From: Nannochloris sp. 'desiccata'
Taxonomy: Eukaryota; Chlorophyta; Trebouxiophyceae; Chlorellales; Chlorellaceae
Length of the DNA stretch: 64,000 nucleotides
Direction: 5' to 3'
Assembly (NCBI GenBank): GCA_019044685.2
Contig: JAGTXX020000005.1
Coordinates: forward strand, 248,001-312,000
Positions 1-11,530 of the stretch are shown here, in pieces. Below the pieces are notes generated by a model, which was given only the letters and a program-made list of their open reading frames with translations, was not told where the DNA came from and ran no database searches. Both the position numbers and the translations under genes were made by a program. Positions within the stretch are counted from its first letter, which is position 1; each line of letters opens with the position of its first letter.

Positions 1-2
1 TC

Positions 3-179
3 CCTCATCGTGGTTCTTCTGAGGGTATGCTTGGGGTGTCTGGACTGCCTCAACAGGGGCCTTCTAATGGAGCGGGTGGTCAAGCTTCGTATTTGATGAG
101 CTTGGACCTCGGTGAGTCAAGTAACAACAACAAGTGCAACAACAACATGGAAGGGACATCCCTTCAGAGCGCCAACTAG
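3..179 (+). CDS. 3' end of an unidentified protein-coding gene (partial)
   Basis: Reading frame 3 is open from the window edge to a TAG at 177-179 and encodes about 58 residues rich in Gly, Ser, Gln and Asn, with two short Asn runs (NNN around bases 126-150). The first 110 bases have a coding-like composition unlike the T/C-rich DNA that follows. The low-complexity tail resembles the ends of transcription factors or RNA-binding proteins, but no family can be named. A GT at 112 (ctcg|gtgagt) could instead be a splice donor, so the true end may differ. The start lies outside the window. Confidence 0.4.
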   Translation, partial: PHRGSSEGMLGVSGLPQQGPSNGAGGQASYLMSLDLGESSNNNKCNNNMEGTSLQSAN

Positions 180-2496
180 AGAAGCGTCAAGTTCTTGGTG
201 GTGTATTGTTGTTATCGATACATCTAAACGAATGCCTCCTCCTCCTCCTCCTACTACTACTGCCTTTAATACGTGGCAGTACACCAGTATCATCAGCACT
301 ACCAATGAAGATACAAATCCAACGAATGAAGATGAATACTACTCTATGATGGATATATCTAGAAAATCATTCAACTACCTCCCTCGGTCTCTCGCTTTCC
401 CGTCTCTCAATGTCCTACTTCCCCCGCTTTCTTGTGCCTCTCTATCTCTATCTCTACCCTACCTACTAGCAGTATACTTTTCCATACTAATAGTTTCATC
501 GATTCATTCATCTTACTGTATGTTTAGAGCTCTATTATTATGGATTTATATTAATTAATGGTTTTTTTGGCGCTCTATCTTTTGTCTTTTGCCACTGATT
601 CATTCATTCTTTCTTTCTTTCTTTCTCTCCCTCAAGAAATGCCCTCTTTTAAGGCTGTGCCATTTTCTGCAACAGCCGTGCACTGTTCTGTTGTTTGAAG
701 TGCATTATTTTTCAACGTTGCAACACGACTATGTCTTTACCTTTTTTGTACGTGGCACCCTTATGGTGTGCCTTTGCTGCGGTGATTATCCCACCTTACC
801 AGTTTCCTTTCTTTCCCAACCCTGTCCCTCTCTTTGCCACCTTGAAAGAAGAGCAACTCCAATCGATTACATTTTTTGAACGGAGTTAAATAAATCCCTC
901 AAAATCACTTCAAATTTTCTTGGCCCTGCCATTTTTCTTTCTTTCTTTCTTATTTTCCCATACTGCACCAAGAAAATAATGAAAGGATTCTTTTGTCTTT
1001 CATCGTCCGTCTCTCCTTTTACCATTCTACACGGGAAATAAAAAAAACATTCTTGGTTTCTTCTTTCTCTTCGAGGTCCTGGTCCTGTCTGTCTTCTCGT
1101 AGAGAAACCCATTTTTTTTTTTTCCCTTTTGCCCGTTCAGTCCGTTTCGTCTCAGCATAATATTTACTGCAAGGAAAACCACTACCAAGCACCACACCGT
1201 TTATTTGATGATCAGCCCTTTGATGATCTCCCGTTTTATCTTTATAAAATTCTCAACTCCATCACTTAGCAAACCCCCCAATGCGTTTTCATGTTATTCT
1301 CATTTTCATGCAATTCCCCTTGGCAGCTGTTAAATCTTCCTTCCCTGTCTATCTTCTGTGATGTTTTTGATCAGGAGATAAAAAAAAACCAATTTGGGGT
1401 TGATTGTGCAAGCTGCTCGAGGAGCGTCGGCTCTTTTAAAATCGTTGTTCATCTTCCCTTTTTATAATTTTTATTTTTTTTCCCGTGGCCTACCGTACCC
1501 TCGTCCACCTTGCTGCCGACCCTTTAATTCTCAAGGGTAAAGCAGGGGGGCCAGGCAGTTTAAAGAAAGATTCTGGTTATCTCGTGGTATATCTCCTCAT
1601 ACTACCAGTAACGCATTACATCTCACAAGATTTTTATATTGCAAAATACCGTCAATTTCTAGTAAGGTACTTGTGTTTGCTTTTCAGTTTCGAAACTCGC
1701 AGCAACAAATAAGAAGAAATGGTTGGATTATTTTTTTCATACTTAACGCATGCATCAACCCAACATCTCTTTTTTCATCTTTTATAATTATCTTCTAGGA
1801 TATATACGGAATAGAAGAACAGACGGTGCTTGAGCTTGAGCTGGATTTGTTCCGTTGCTTCTTTTTTCTGGAGCTCTTTTCTTTTTCCCTCTTTTTAATG
1901 TAATAATTCTATTTTGAAACAATGATTGATTTGATATCGCACCGTTGGTGTGCTGGAGTTCTGTTCGAACTCTTTTCTCTCTTTCCTCTTTCCCGTTTTC
2001 TTTCTTTCTTCCCATCCTTCCTCTTACGATTGATTTTCCTTTGTTGCCGTCCGTAAAAGCATCATAAGTTCCAAGGCGCCAAAGTTTCAAAATCAGATGT
2101 TCTCTCTGGGCTGGAGAAGTAATCCTTCTGGTTATTTTATTTTGTTTTCCTGTCACTGCTAATTCAATGGAATGGCAACAATTCGATCATAATCCCTATA
2201 CGTAGGAAATTAAAGGTTCTTTTTAACGAATGAAAACATCTGTTTTTCTGCAATTTTTAACACCGACCAGCATCAACTATAAGCAATATCATCGCTAACA
2301 GTGTACAAGTGTCCCTTTCCTTTCTTTTTATGTGAGCGAGATTCATTTCCTTTTCTTTTTAGATTTTTGTAAATCCTTAAAAACCAATCAGAAAAACTTA
2401 ATATAACAATTAATTAGAGAAGATCAAACACAACTGCAATAAATAACCAATGCAAATAAAGAAAAAGAAGAACATAACCATGGGAAACAGAATTAC
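180..2496. other. Long non-coding stretch, pyrimidine-rich on the + strand
   Basis: About 2.3 kb with no credible gene on either strand. It is AT-rich and strikingly T/C-rich on the + strand, with (CTTT)n-like runs near 602-626 and 939-957 and several poly-T or poly-A runs. Short open frames here are low-complexity and have no recognisable domains. It probably holds the 3' UTRs of the two converging genes plus spacer. Confidence 0.6.
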
Positions 2497-5400
2497 TTAT
2501 TCCTCGATTCCACCTACAGCCCAGCTCGGCACTAATCCAGTCTTTGCATCCGACATTCTCATCACCCGTGCCCATCCACCAACATCAGAATGCACTTTCA
2601 CCTTATCCCCTACCTCTACACTCAATTCGCCTTCCATTTCAGCGACAAAGGGGGCTGCTACCGGCCTCTCTGGACCTTCAAACACACCAGGGGTTCCCGG
2701 TAAAGAGCCCCAGGGGTCGCTGCCACCAGAGAGAGTGCGCTGATGGGACGACGCTTGAGATACCATACGACGATGACCTCCAGATATACTACCAATAGCA
2801 GCACCAGTAGTCGTGCTGCCACCTGTGCCCCCACCGCCAAGTGTGAAGGGGTTGCCGTGTTGGGAGTTCATGGTCCCCTGTCGGGAGAGTCCTTCCACAG
2901 GGCTGTTTCCTCCACCTGCTTGCCAACCAGGACTAAACCTGGAAGGTGGAGTAGCTCCTTTTCGTGGAGATCCAGAGGCAGTAGACCGAGGAGAAGGGAG
3001 ATAACTTGCTGTTGCTGTTGAGGACATGCCGAAATCTGCCCATGGTCGACCTTCCGGCATTCCTGGCAAGGAAGTAGACGGTGCTGTGGTTGTGATATTT
3101 GTTGTTTGTTGAGCAATAGCACCATTGTTACTGAAGAATTGATCTAAGAAATCTTCATTAGTACTACCACCACCACCACCACCACCACCACCGCTGTAGT
3201 CAATGGATACTCCGCGAGCGTGCGCTGCACGTCGTTGTGGGGATACTGGGCTTCCTACGGACGCTGGTCCTCTGGGAGGTGCCGTTCCCGCTAAAGATTC
3301 CCATACACTTGCACTGTTACCAGCATTAGTACCACTCGCACCAAAACCGGCGCCGCCATTACCTCCGTTGCCTTGTAATCGTTCAATACGAACATACGCC
3401 GTCGGCACGAGTCCCTGCATTCCAGATGGATCCCTCACCAACATCCATCCATCGCTTTCTTCCAACACTTCTACAGCATCACCCTCAAAAATAGAAAGTT
3501 CCTCTGGATTTGATGAGTCAGCAATGAATGTGTGGCCCATAGTACCGGAACCCAGGACACGTGCTGTGCCTGCTGCGCCAGTTGTAGTGGCGTTATCTTG
3601 TGGAGGAGATGCTGGGGGTCGGTCGTGACTGGACATAGGCGAATCAAGGGCACTATGACCACCACCGCCAGCAGCAGCGGTGCCAGTGCTGCGATCAACA
3701 AACTCCTCCCATGGCGATGCTGCTGCAATTTCACCGGGAGTCTCCGCAAAGGCGTTGCTCACTCCGCCACCACCACCGCCAACAGCTGCATTGAACGCCC
3801 ATGAATCAGACTCTTGTTGCTGGAGTTGACGTTGTTGTTGTTTTTCCTGTGCAGCACCTATTGCACTGCCACTAAAATCGCCACTGAAAGGTTTATTGAA
3901 AGTTGAGGATGTCTCACTACCTCCAAATGAAAGAATATCTTCAACTTCCTTGTTTTTACTTAATGCCAAACTTGGACCGACACTATCCCCACCAGTTTTC
4001 TTTTTTTCTTTTTTAGCAACTTCACTAGAAAGGAACGATGCGTATGCTGGACCCTCTTCTTGAGCAAATGCAAGTGCAGAGACAGCTTTCGGTCCCAATA
4101 AAGCATATCGTTCTTTAGGAACAGAGCAAATAGCTCTCTCCACTTGCACACGAAGGGTGGAGGCACGACGAGCCAAGGAAGAAAGAACGTCTTCTGGCCA
4201 ATCCTCAGCGTTCTCCCCATGTTTTTCATAAAGAGAGTGTAATGTAACCTGTGTGGCGTATATTTTATCTAATAAACTCAACGTAGGGGCAATGATGCCT
4301 TGCAAACCGAGAGCATCCTGATCGGTCCCACCCGACACGGCACAGGCAGTGAGGATGCCATAGCACTGTAAACGGTAAGGTTCTCCAGATCTGACACCTA
4401 TTTTGGACAACGCACGTGCAGATGCAGCGCGTAATTGCCATGTGGCAGTGAGTGCGGCCTCGTGAAGAGAGGAGATCACACGAGATAACGCGGGATTTCG
4501 TTGAGATTGCCGGGATAAAACAGAATCTTGTTCGGCTAGCAGTAGAGAATGCTTGCCATTGCCGCCTTTATAATGGTCATTTTCTTCATCTTCGTCATTT
4601 TCGTCGCTATTTTCTCCACTAACGACAGAATACTCGTCGTCTTCAACATCACGAGGAGAGGCGGCTGCGCTCCCATCCCTAGTTTCTGTTAATGTCATCT
4701 GTGGTGGTGGTGCAACGGTGCGACCTACAAATTCTTCACAAAGCTCATTCGCATTCTCACCAAGCCACCATGCAGCTGTGCACACAAATGCATTCCATCC
4801 TGCTTCTTCACGAGCAGCTCTGACAACATCAGCATGGCCAGCACCAGCTCGAGGTCTCGTTGCCGGGGGCGGTGGGCTTTTCAGGGTTTCTAAAGCAGCA
4901 GCAAGGGCTGCTGTTTTACCTTCTTTACCCGCAGAAACTGCTGCATCCCACAATTCTGTGACTTTATCTAGACTAATTCCGCTGGGAGCGATGCCAACGA
5001 CGCCAGAAGCGTAACTTAAAAAGCTGGCGGCTTCTTTTGGTTTTGCACGAGCACATTTTAAAACTGCAGTAAGCAAGGCATCTTGAACGCCATCTCCTGC
5101 TCCAGCACCTCCACCACGTCCACCAACACTAGCAAGCTTCGCAGGTGTTAAATTGGTGTGATAGCCTGCAGCTTGCAGGTAGAGTAAAGCTTCAATGCAT
5201 CCACACCGCTGAGCAGGTCTCAATGGACTCTCAATTAAGCTTCCTAGCTCCTTTGATAAGATGGAAATCACCCGTTCCATATCTGGAGATGTAATATGCC
5301 GTGTGGTACCAGAAGATTGAGAGGCAAGGCATGATTCAGCTAATGACGAGGCAACTGAAGCAGCAACGCAAAATCGGGAGGCGCTGTCAACTTTGTTTAG

Positions 5401-7008
5401 TGCCAGAAGGAGGAGCCGAGCAATCACTTCAATCAGCTTGGCACCAGTGGTAGGAGCAGTACTACTAGGAGCAGCAACATTTATATCTCCACTAGTTGTG
5501 CCACTACTATTAGGGCCATTATTTGAGGACACTCCAGGGATGGTAACAGAAGTCGCTGCCTGAGAGACCAGTAGACGCCATGCCCTTGCCCTCCGTTGCT
5601 GCAACACAGCCGTCTCTCTTGCACTGGTCTTATCAGAAATCCTTACACGAGATAACGATGTCGACGAGGGCGCAACTATGGCGCCAGTTAACGCTTCCAA
5701 GGCACCAAATCTGACTAAATCCGATTGATCCCGGATGGCCAGCATGCATAGCATATTAAAGAAAGGACCACCCCCACGTGATACATCTGAGGCACCTTGG
5801 TCAGAATGTAACACAGCAGCACACGCGCGAGCGAGGTGGAGGCGAGCAAAGGGGTCCTCTAAATTGATACCAGTTCCCGGGAGCTGTGGAGCAGCAGGTC
5901 CCACAGCTTCAAAGAGGTCTGCCGCGACGGATACAGGCTCAGAAAGCTCGTGCATTACCAATACAGGATCCCGGAGAGCTAATTCAGCTACAAGCGCAAG
6001 GGCATGGCGAGCGCCAGCTTGGTCTGGGCTACACACACCTTGGAAGCTGGCACGGCCAAGCTCCGTCGCCGCAGCAGGAGCATCAGAAAGTCTGACTGCG
6101 GCAAACACGGTATGTTGAAGCTCCCAATTGTTTGAAGAGGAGATACCGGTTGATTTATTGTTCTTTCCTTTGATACCAGCAATAACACGGCCTGGAGTTG
6201 ATAAACCACCAGATGCAGCACTGGCTAAAGAGTCGGCAGCATTCACTAGTCTCTCCATTGCTGCGATCGCTTCTTTTCTAGCTACACCATTGCTCCGTCC
6301 TGCAGCGGATAATAAAAATGCCGCAGCCCGGCGGACAGCGCCATCTGTTTCAGGCGCTTGCAGCATTCTTTGGGCCTCAATAAAGATCGCTTGCAGAGAA
6401 GTAGCGTCAGGTTGCCCTGCTGTTTGCATTGTTGAATCCAATAAAGTAGGTGTCCCCGCAGATCCACGACTTGCATGGACTCCACACAAGTAAAATAAGC
6501 TGCGAACGACCGTTGGATCTTTTGAAAAAGCGTGGAAGAGAGGGACAAGACGGGCAACAACGTCGGAAGGTAATTCTTCATAAAAGGAAAGGCGTAATAA
6601 CAAAGCAGGGAGCTGAGATCGGAAGGATTTGTCACCCGCACGGTCCTTGGCGTCTAATAATGCTCTCGCAAGGTCTGTGAAGCTGACACCCTACAGGTAA
6701 AATGATAATCGAGAGGGATTTTTGCAAAAAAGTGATCAGCAGGAATAAGATCAATTACTACAGACCTAGGAAATTAAATCATGTGCAATCGGCGGATCAC
6801 AACAAATGTTGTCATAAATTCTGTGTCATCAGCTTACCTCTGGTCTCTTCAATGCTCTTGTCAAAATATAATTTCCAAGTTCAGGATGGCCAACAGGTCC
6901 AACAGCTCTAGGTGATGCTGCAGGCACACTTTGCCCCTTGCCCTTGGTGCCAGCAGCATCCATTATTTTTGATTTCGCAGCCTTTGCTCCTTGGCGTACC
7001 TGATCCAT
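2497..7008 (-). CDS. HEAT-repeat protein with two SH3 domains, TASH3/TSAUCER-like
   Basis: Two exons, 6838-7008 and 2497-6690, joined across a 147-base GT-AG intron, give 1454 residues from the ATG at 7008. The N-terminal two thirds is Ala/Leu-rich alpha-solenoid (HEAT-like) sequence. An acidic linker lies near residue 690, then a Gly/Ser/Gln-rich disordered region. Two SH3 domains follow: one around residue 1110 (FEGDAVEVLEESDGWMLVRD) and one at the extreme C-terminus (VGDKVKVHSDVGGWARVMR). A HEAT solenoid ending in SH3 is the architecture of TASH3, a subunit of the TSET/TPLATE complex that acts in clathrin-mediated endocytosis at the plasma membrane. The family call rests on architecture and remembered similarity. 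The arrangement of two SH3 domains and the greater length are differences from the plant protein (about 1200 residues). Confidence 0.6.
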
Positions 7009-7407
7009 CTTTTAAGACGCGTGATTAAATTTTGATCACAGACTTTTTTATTGCACACGCTGTGCGGATATAATTAACTAAATACCTTCATCTTGAAGTA
7101 ACTATTGTTATGATGTATTGATTTATAGAGCCAGTTCGGTTGGCATTGGACACTTATTCCTGTGTGGGACTTTCTCTCAGCTACAGCTACAGCCCTCGCT
7201 CCAGCGCCTCCCCTCATCTACTCTCCAACAGAGTGTCACTGTATTCTCAAAATCTAACCAAATTGCATCATATGAAGCATTCCACGAAATAAGCGACATG
7301 ATTATTGCTTGTTGTCAGAAAATGAAATAAAAAAACGCGACAAGGAAGAATATTCAAGTACAAAGGTCACCGCTCTGTTTGGTTAAAAGAATCTAAGTCT
7401 CCACACA
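7009..7407. other. Intergenic spacer, nothing recognised
   Basis: About 400 AT-rich bases between two minus-strand genes, probably the promoter of the HEAT/SH3 gene and the 3' region of the phosphatase gene. No motif was identified. Confidence 0.5.
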
Positions 7408-8515
7408 TTACTTGGCACCTGCAGCTACCTTCCGGTCATCTCTTCCCTCAACCTTTCCCCCAGCTAAATCAGCAAACTCCATACCGTCCATATTCGCCAA
7501 AACAGCACTCGCACCAGGGAAATCTTGAGATTCAGTTCCACTATGGTAGGTAATAACACATCGCATCCCGGCTCCAAGAGCAGCTGCAAGTCCAATCATA
7601 GAATCCTCAATCACCAAGCATCGAGCAGGGTCTACATTCAACCTCTCTGCAGCGACTTTATAAATACTAGGATCGGGTTTCTTTAAAGGAACGTCATCGC
7701 CAGCCATGAATAAATCCAAAGAGTCGAATCGTTCTTTCCCAAGAAGAGCGGGCAGAACAAAGGTAACTGCAGCCTTTGTGGAGGCAGAACAGACAGCAAC
7801 AGGGGTACCTGAAGCACGAGCATCATCCATAAGCTTCAAAATACCAGGACGAGGTTCTACTTGTCCACTACCGATGATGTCTTTGTATTTATCGGTCTTC
7901 CAATCTTGCAAAGTATCAATGAGAAGGGTTTTCTCGTCCTCCGTTTCTGCAGTTTTACCGCCCAAAATGCTGGAAGCTGGCCATCCTTTCTCACCAAAAT
8001 ACCAGCGCATCTTTGGCTTGCCTCCACCGACCTTGTTTTGAAGCATATCGTAGAATTCTACGCTCCAAACAACAGGGGAGGAGGTGTCGCCGGGGCAACG
8101 GACATCAAACTCCTGAAAGGCAGCATTGTACGCACGGCGGTGGATATCTTCAGATTCGACGATGACACCATCGCAATCGAAGATGAGGGCATCTATAGAG
8201 GTGGGGACAGCGGCAACGAGGATGGCAGCGCGCTGGGTGGTAGCAGCATAGGAAGAGACGGCGGCACCAGCAAAGCGGGGAGCGGTAGGCACAAAGTTGC
8301 TGTAGAAGTGGGAATTTGCAAGAAATACGGGTCAGATCTGGGCATAGAAACGTGTATTGTATGTGGTGGGTTGGCTGTTTAAGGAAACAATAAACTTACC
8401 GAAGAGCAGAGGAGTGAATTGCATTGGGGCGATTGGTCTTAGATGTCAAAGGCTGGCATGCAGCCTTGCAAGGCACTGCCAAGCTCCTGCTTTGAATTGC
8501 GGAAGAGGTAACCAT
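7408..8515 (-). CDS. Plastid HAD phosphatase, CbbY-like (xylulose-1,5-bisphosphate phosphatase)
   Basis: Exons 8400-8515 and 7408-8299 (100-base GT-AG intron) encode 335 residues. Exon 1 is a Ser/Ala/Lys-rich leader typical of a chloroplast transit peptide (MVTSSAIQSRSLAVPCKAA). The HAD core follows: the nucleophile motif DCDGVIVESED near residues 80-90, a motif II region VAVCSAST, and motif III/IV KKPDPSIY...VIEDSMIGLAAA. The cap carries the GGGKPKMRWYFGEKGWP segment characteristic of plant CbbY. In plants and Rhodobacter this enzyme removes xylulose-1,5-bisphosphate, a Rubisco inhibitor, in the stroma. The length matches the plant protein (about 320). The start was chosen because the downstream exon alone has no in-frame ATG upstream of the domain and the splice restores frame with a leader. 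Confidence 0.88.
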
Positions 8516-9043
8516 TGCAGAACACAGCTACGAGCGAGCGCTAAGAAGCCTTTACTGAAGAAATATTATAGTATAAGTTGGCACTTAAAATGCTTTAGAT
8601 CAACGTTTAGTTGGCCAAGCACGAAGATTTCCGCCGTGGGTCTCTTTATGTTAATAAGAGTATATGCTTTTTGGCAGGTATCAGTGCAATGAAGCGAAAT
8701 GCAAGGTGAAAACCACTTTTTTCATGCGTCCAAAAGAGGGCCAACATGTCTCTCAGAGTCTGACCTCCGAGATATTTTGTTGTCACCAAAATATTTCAAC
8801 TTTTGCACCCTGCCTATGAGATCGCACATACTATAAATCTAAAGCATTAAAGCAGAAAGAGAAACCTGTCACAAACATATATAAGGAGTACAGAAAGCAA
8901 ACCAACACGCGTAAAAGAGTAAGCGGCACTCAAGAAAACTAAATAATAAAATCGCTATTAAGAATAGACGTCACGCCTTTAGTATTATTCATTTTAGAAA
9001 TCAAATGCTGGTAATTTATCTCATTTTATATTTGATATTCTAT
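8516..9043. other. Intergenic spacer, nothing recognised
   Basis: About 530 AT-rich bases upstream of the CbbY-like gene and downstream of the prolyl hydroxylase gene. No gene, repeat or RNA was recognised. Confidence 0.5.
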
Positions 9044-10176
9044 TTATTCTTTTCCACCAAAGTAATTTGTCTTGCCACCTGTGCCATCTAATAGATCACA
9101 TCTATTACAGGCCATTAGACACGCTCCTGGCCTTAGTTTTGTTCCCACCATAAAGCTGGGGTTCTTCTCGCATTCTCCCTCGGCCGCCCACATTTCGCAA
9201 TTGGTATCATTATCAGCGCACCCATTAGGACCGAATACCTTTTGTGGATGTTGATCGACACGTACTGGCTGCTCACCTCCTACTGAGTATGGACCCACAT
9301 GAATCCACTTTGGAGCCGAGTACTTGACGCCTTTAAGAACAGGGCATGCAGTGTGCATTGATTTCCTTTCTAATTCTCCAGTCGTCTTGATCGAATGGAA
9401 GAGCACTGCATTGCCCTTCTTAGGCTTTGCAGCTAAATTAAATCTTGCACAATCTGAGAATTCTGGACCGTTTGTGCCTCCCGGCGCCGGGATATTGGGA
9501 AATACTGTTTCACCACCTTCCTCGACGTCATTTAAATACATTAGCACGGTAGCGTATCTATTTCCGCCATTTGAGACAGAATTATCGTCGAAAAAGTAGT
9601 CATAATGACCTTTGTATTCCTGCTCGACTCCATACCGCAAAACTTGCAAGCCCTCTCCGTTTCTCACAGGTAACAAAGTCCAGCGAGCGATGCGGCGTTC
9701 AATGTCAGCAATAACCGTATCGTGTCCTCTGCTGAGGAACATGCCGTTGGATGTGCGGATATTAGAGATTGCAGAATGGCCATCCTTGTCTGCTACAACT
9801 CCAGAGCGTTCAAGGTGCGCCTCTGCCAGGCTGATGATGTGATCGCACTCCTCGGGACTTAGGAAGTTGTGGAACATGAATATTCTAGCATCTTCATCAA
9901 GAACTTCCATTCTTGGCCGGGTTGCGGCGCTGGGCTCGTATGTATCAGCGTGCCAACCTGCAAGGAACAATTTGAGAAGATTGAGATTAGCCGCGTGTAA
10001 TAACCAAGCAGATCAGCTATTAAGTCTCGTTAAATTGAATCATTATATTGTTTGACGTAGTGTGACTTACCAGGGAGGAGGTCTGCGTCTGGATTGTTCT
10101 CTTGCAAGGCAAAAACAGCATTGCATTGCAGAATTAAAAGCAAAGAAATGAGCTGTAGAATCGACCCCTGGGCCAT
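9044..10176 (-). CDS. Prolyl 4-hydroxylase with C-terminal ShKT domain
   Basis: Exons 10071-10176 and 9044-9957 (113-base intron) give 339 residues. Residues 1-22 form a hydrophobic signal peptide (SLLLILQCNAVFA). The 2-oxoglutarate/Fe(II) dioxygenase domain spans roughly 60-270, with the metal motif H-x-D in GHYDYFFDD (about H153, D155), a distal His in SMHTACPV (about H237) and the 2OG-binding Lys about ten residues later before KWIH. Residues about 281-324 form a six-Cys ShKT module, as in several plant and algal P4Hs. It hydroxylates proline in secretory-pathway proteins such as cell-wall or flagellar hydroxyproline-rich glycoproteins, in ER/Golgi. A hydroxyproline arabinosyltransferase occurs elsewhere in this window (56078-57620). 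It is divergently arranged with COQ4, with a 199-base shared upstream region. Confidence 0.9.
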
Positions 10177-10375
10177 TGTGGAGATCTCACGTATAAAGTC
10201 GAGCCTTGTTTGGATATCAAGAACTAAATTTTAGTTGTATTTACCTCTCTATGGCAATATATAGAAGCTATGAGGACACGTAGCCTAACGAGAGGACACC
10301 GCCCAAAAGTGACGCCCCTGGGCCAAGGTAAAGAGTAAGAATGGCAACAGTACCCTCATTACTATCTAATACAGC

Positions 10376-11308
10376 ATGCAATCATTTTTTGTATGGCGAC
10401 AGCAAGGGCGCTCTGCCTTGCAAGCGCTCATATATTCAAACGCATCTCCACTTAAATTAAATCCACTTCTAAATAGATCACAGGCAACATCTGCTGTGCT
10501 GTATGCAACGCGAGCTCGTAATCCTTTAGATAGTATACGTGAAGCTTTATTTGGACTCATCACTCCACCTAAATCCAACTATGGTTCTCACGTCCCTCTT
10601 TCTCAATTACAAAAAGGCGCTCTTGGCGTCCTGGCCTCGTTAGGAGCCTTTACCGACCCTCGCCGAGGGGATTTAGTAGCAGTTGTTGGAGAAACAACTG
10701 GTGTACCTGCTTTACGTGCTATTAGAGACCGAATGCTTCGTAGCGCAGAGGGAAGAGAGCTTCTAGCAGACCGACCGAGAATCACCGACGAGACGGTTGC
10801 CCCCTGTTGGGACTTGCCTGTAGAGACATTCGGTGGTGCATATGCTCAATTTATGGGTGAAAGAGGTTTCAAAGCGAATGATAGACCTACTGTACGGTTT
10901 GTAGACGATCCAGAGCTCGCTTGGGTGGTTGTTCGAGCGAGAGAGGTGCATGACTTTTGGCACGTTTTGTTTAATTGCCATACCAATGTGTTTGGAGAGA
11001 CCGCTTTGAAGGCAGTAGAGTTTCTTCAGACAGGGCTACCTATGACCGCCATGGCTGTGGCTGCTGGGGAGTATAGAATGAAGCCAGAGGACCGGAATCA
11101 AATGAATAAAATTTTTCTACCGTGGGCTGTGAGGGCGGGAGCACAAGCAGCGGATTTAATGACCATCTATTATGAACGGCATTTCGATGAGAACTTAGAG
11201 GAGTTGAGGAAGAAATGGAGGATACAGCCAGCACCAGCTGTGGACAGGAGACAGAACGCAAAGTCCGGGGGGCCTGTGGCAGCGAAAGCATCGGCTGCAA
11301 CAGTCTGA
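10376..11308 (+). CDS. COQ4: Ubiquinone biosynthesis protein COQ4, mitochondrial
   Basis: A single exon of 310 residues starting at the ATG at 10376. The first ~45 residues are rich in Arg, Ser and Ala without acids, consistent with a mitochondrial presequence. The COQ4 core contains the diagnostic metal-binding signature H-D-x2-H-x11-E (VHDFWHVLFNCHTNVFGE, H192, D193, H196, E208). COQ4 organises the coenzyme Q biosynthetic complex on the matrix face of the inner membrane and has been linked to C1 decarboxylation/hydroxylation of the Q head-group precursor. The length is usual for the family plus leader. The last ~25 residues are a basic, Ala-rich tail not typical of the family. Confidence 0.93.
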   Translation: MQSFFVWRQQGRSALQALIYSNASPLKLNPLLNRSQATSAVLYATRARNPLDSIREALFGLITPPKSNYGSHVPLSQLQKGALGVLASLGAFTDPRRGDLVAVVGETTGVPALRAIRDRMLRSAEGRELLADRPRITDETVAPCWDLPVETFGGAYAQFMGERGFKANDRPTVRFVDDPELAWVVVRAREVHDFWHVLFNCHTNVFGETALKAVEFLQTGLPMTAMAVAAGEYRMKPEDRNQMNKIFLPWAVRAGAQAADLMTIYYERHFDENLEELRKKWRIQPAPAVDRRQNAKSGGPVAAKASAATV

Positions 11309-11530
11309 TGGTAAAAGTGAAAGTGTTTTTAGTTTTTTCGTCTGATAGCACTTTTATTTAAGCTAAATAATTTGACTTTGAAGCTATTGAAACAGTATTT
11401 TTAGAACTTGGGTATCAAATCAGCCTTGTTCGTCCTTCAATTTGGCAAAAAGGATCAGGGATTGCAACTACCTTGTAGAACTTCAGTTGCCAAGTGCGAA
11501 TATCCCGCCGTCCATTTGAAATTCTTTATT

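Noticed and set aside
1788..2156. Minus-strand Lys/Arg/Glu-rich open frame
   Set aside because: Low complexity mirror of a T/C-rich tract; no domain, no splice support.
11408..11530. Longer N-terminus for the ankyrin protein
   Set aside because: The extension has no ATG and shows no domain or leader character.
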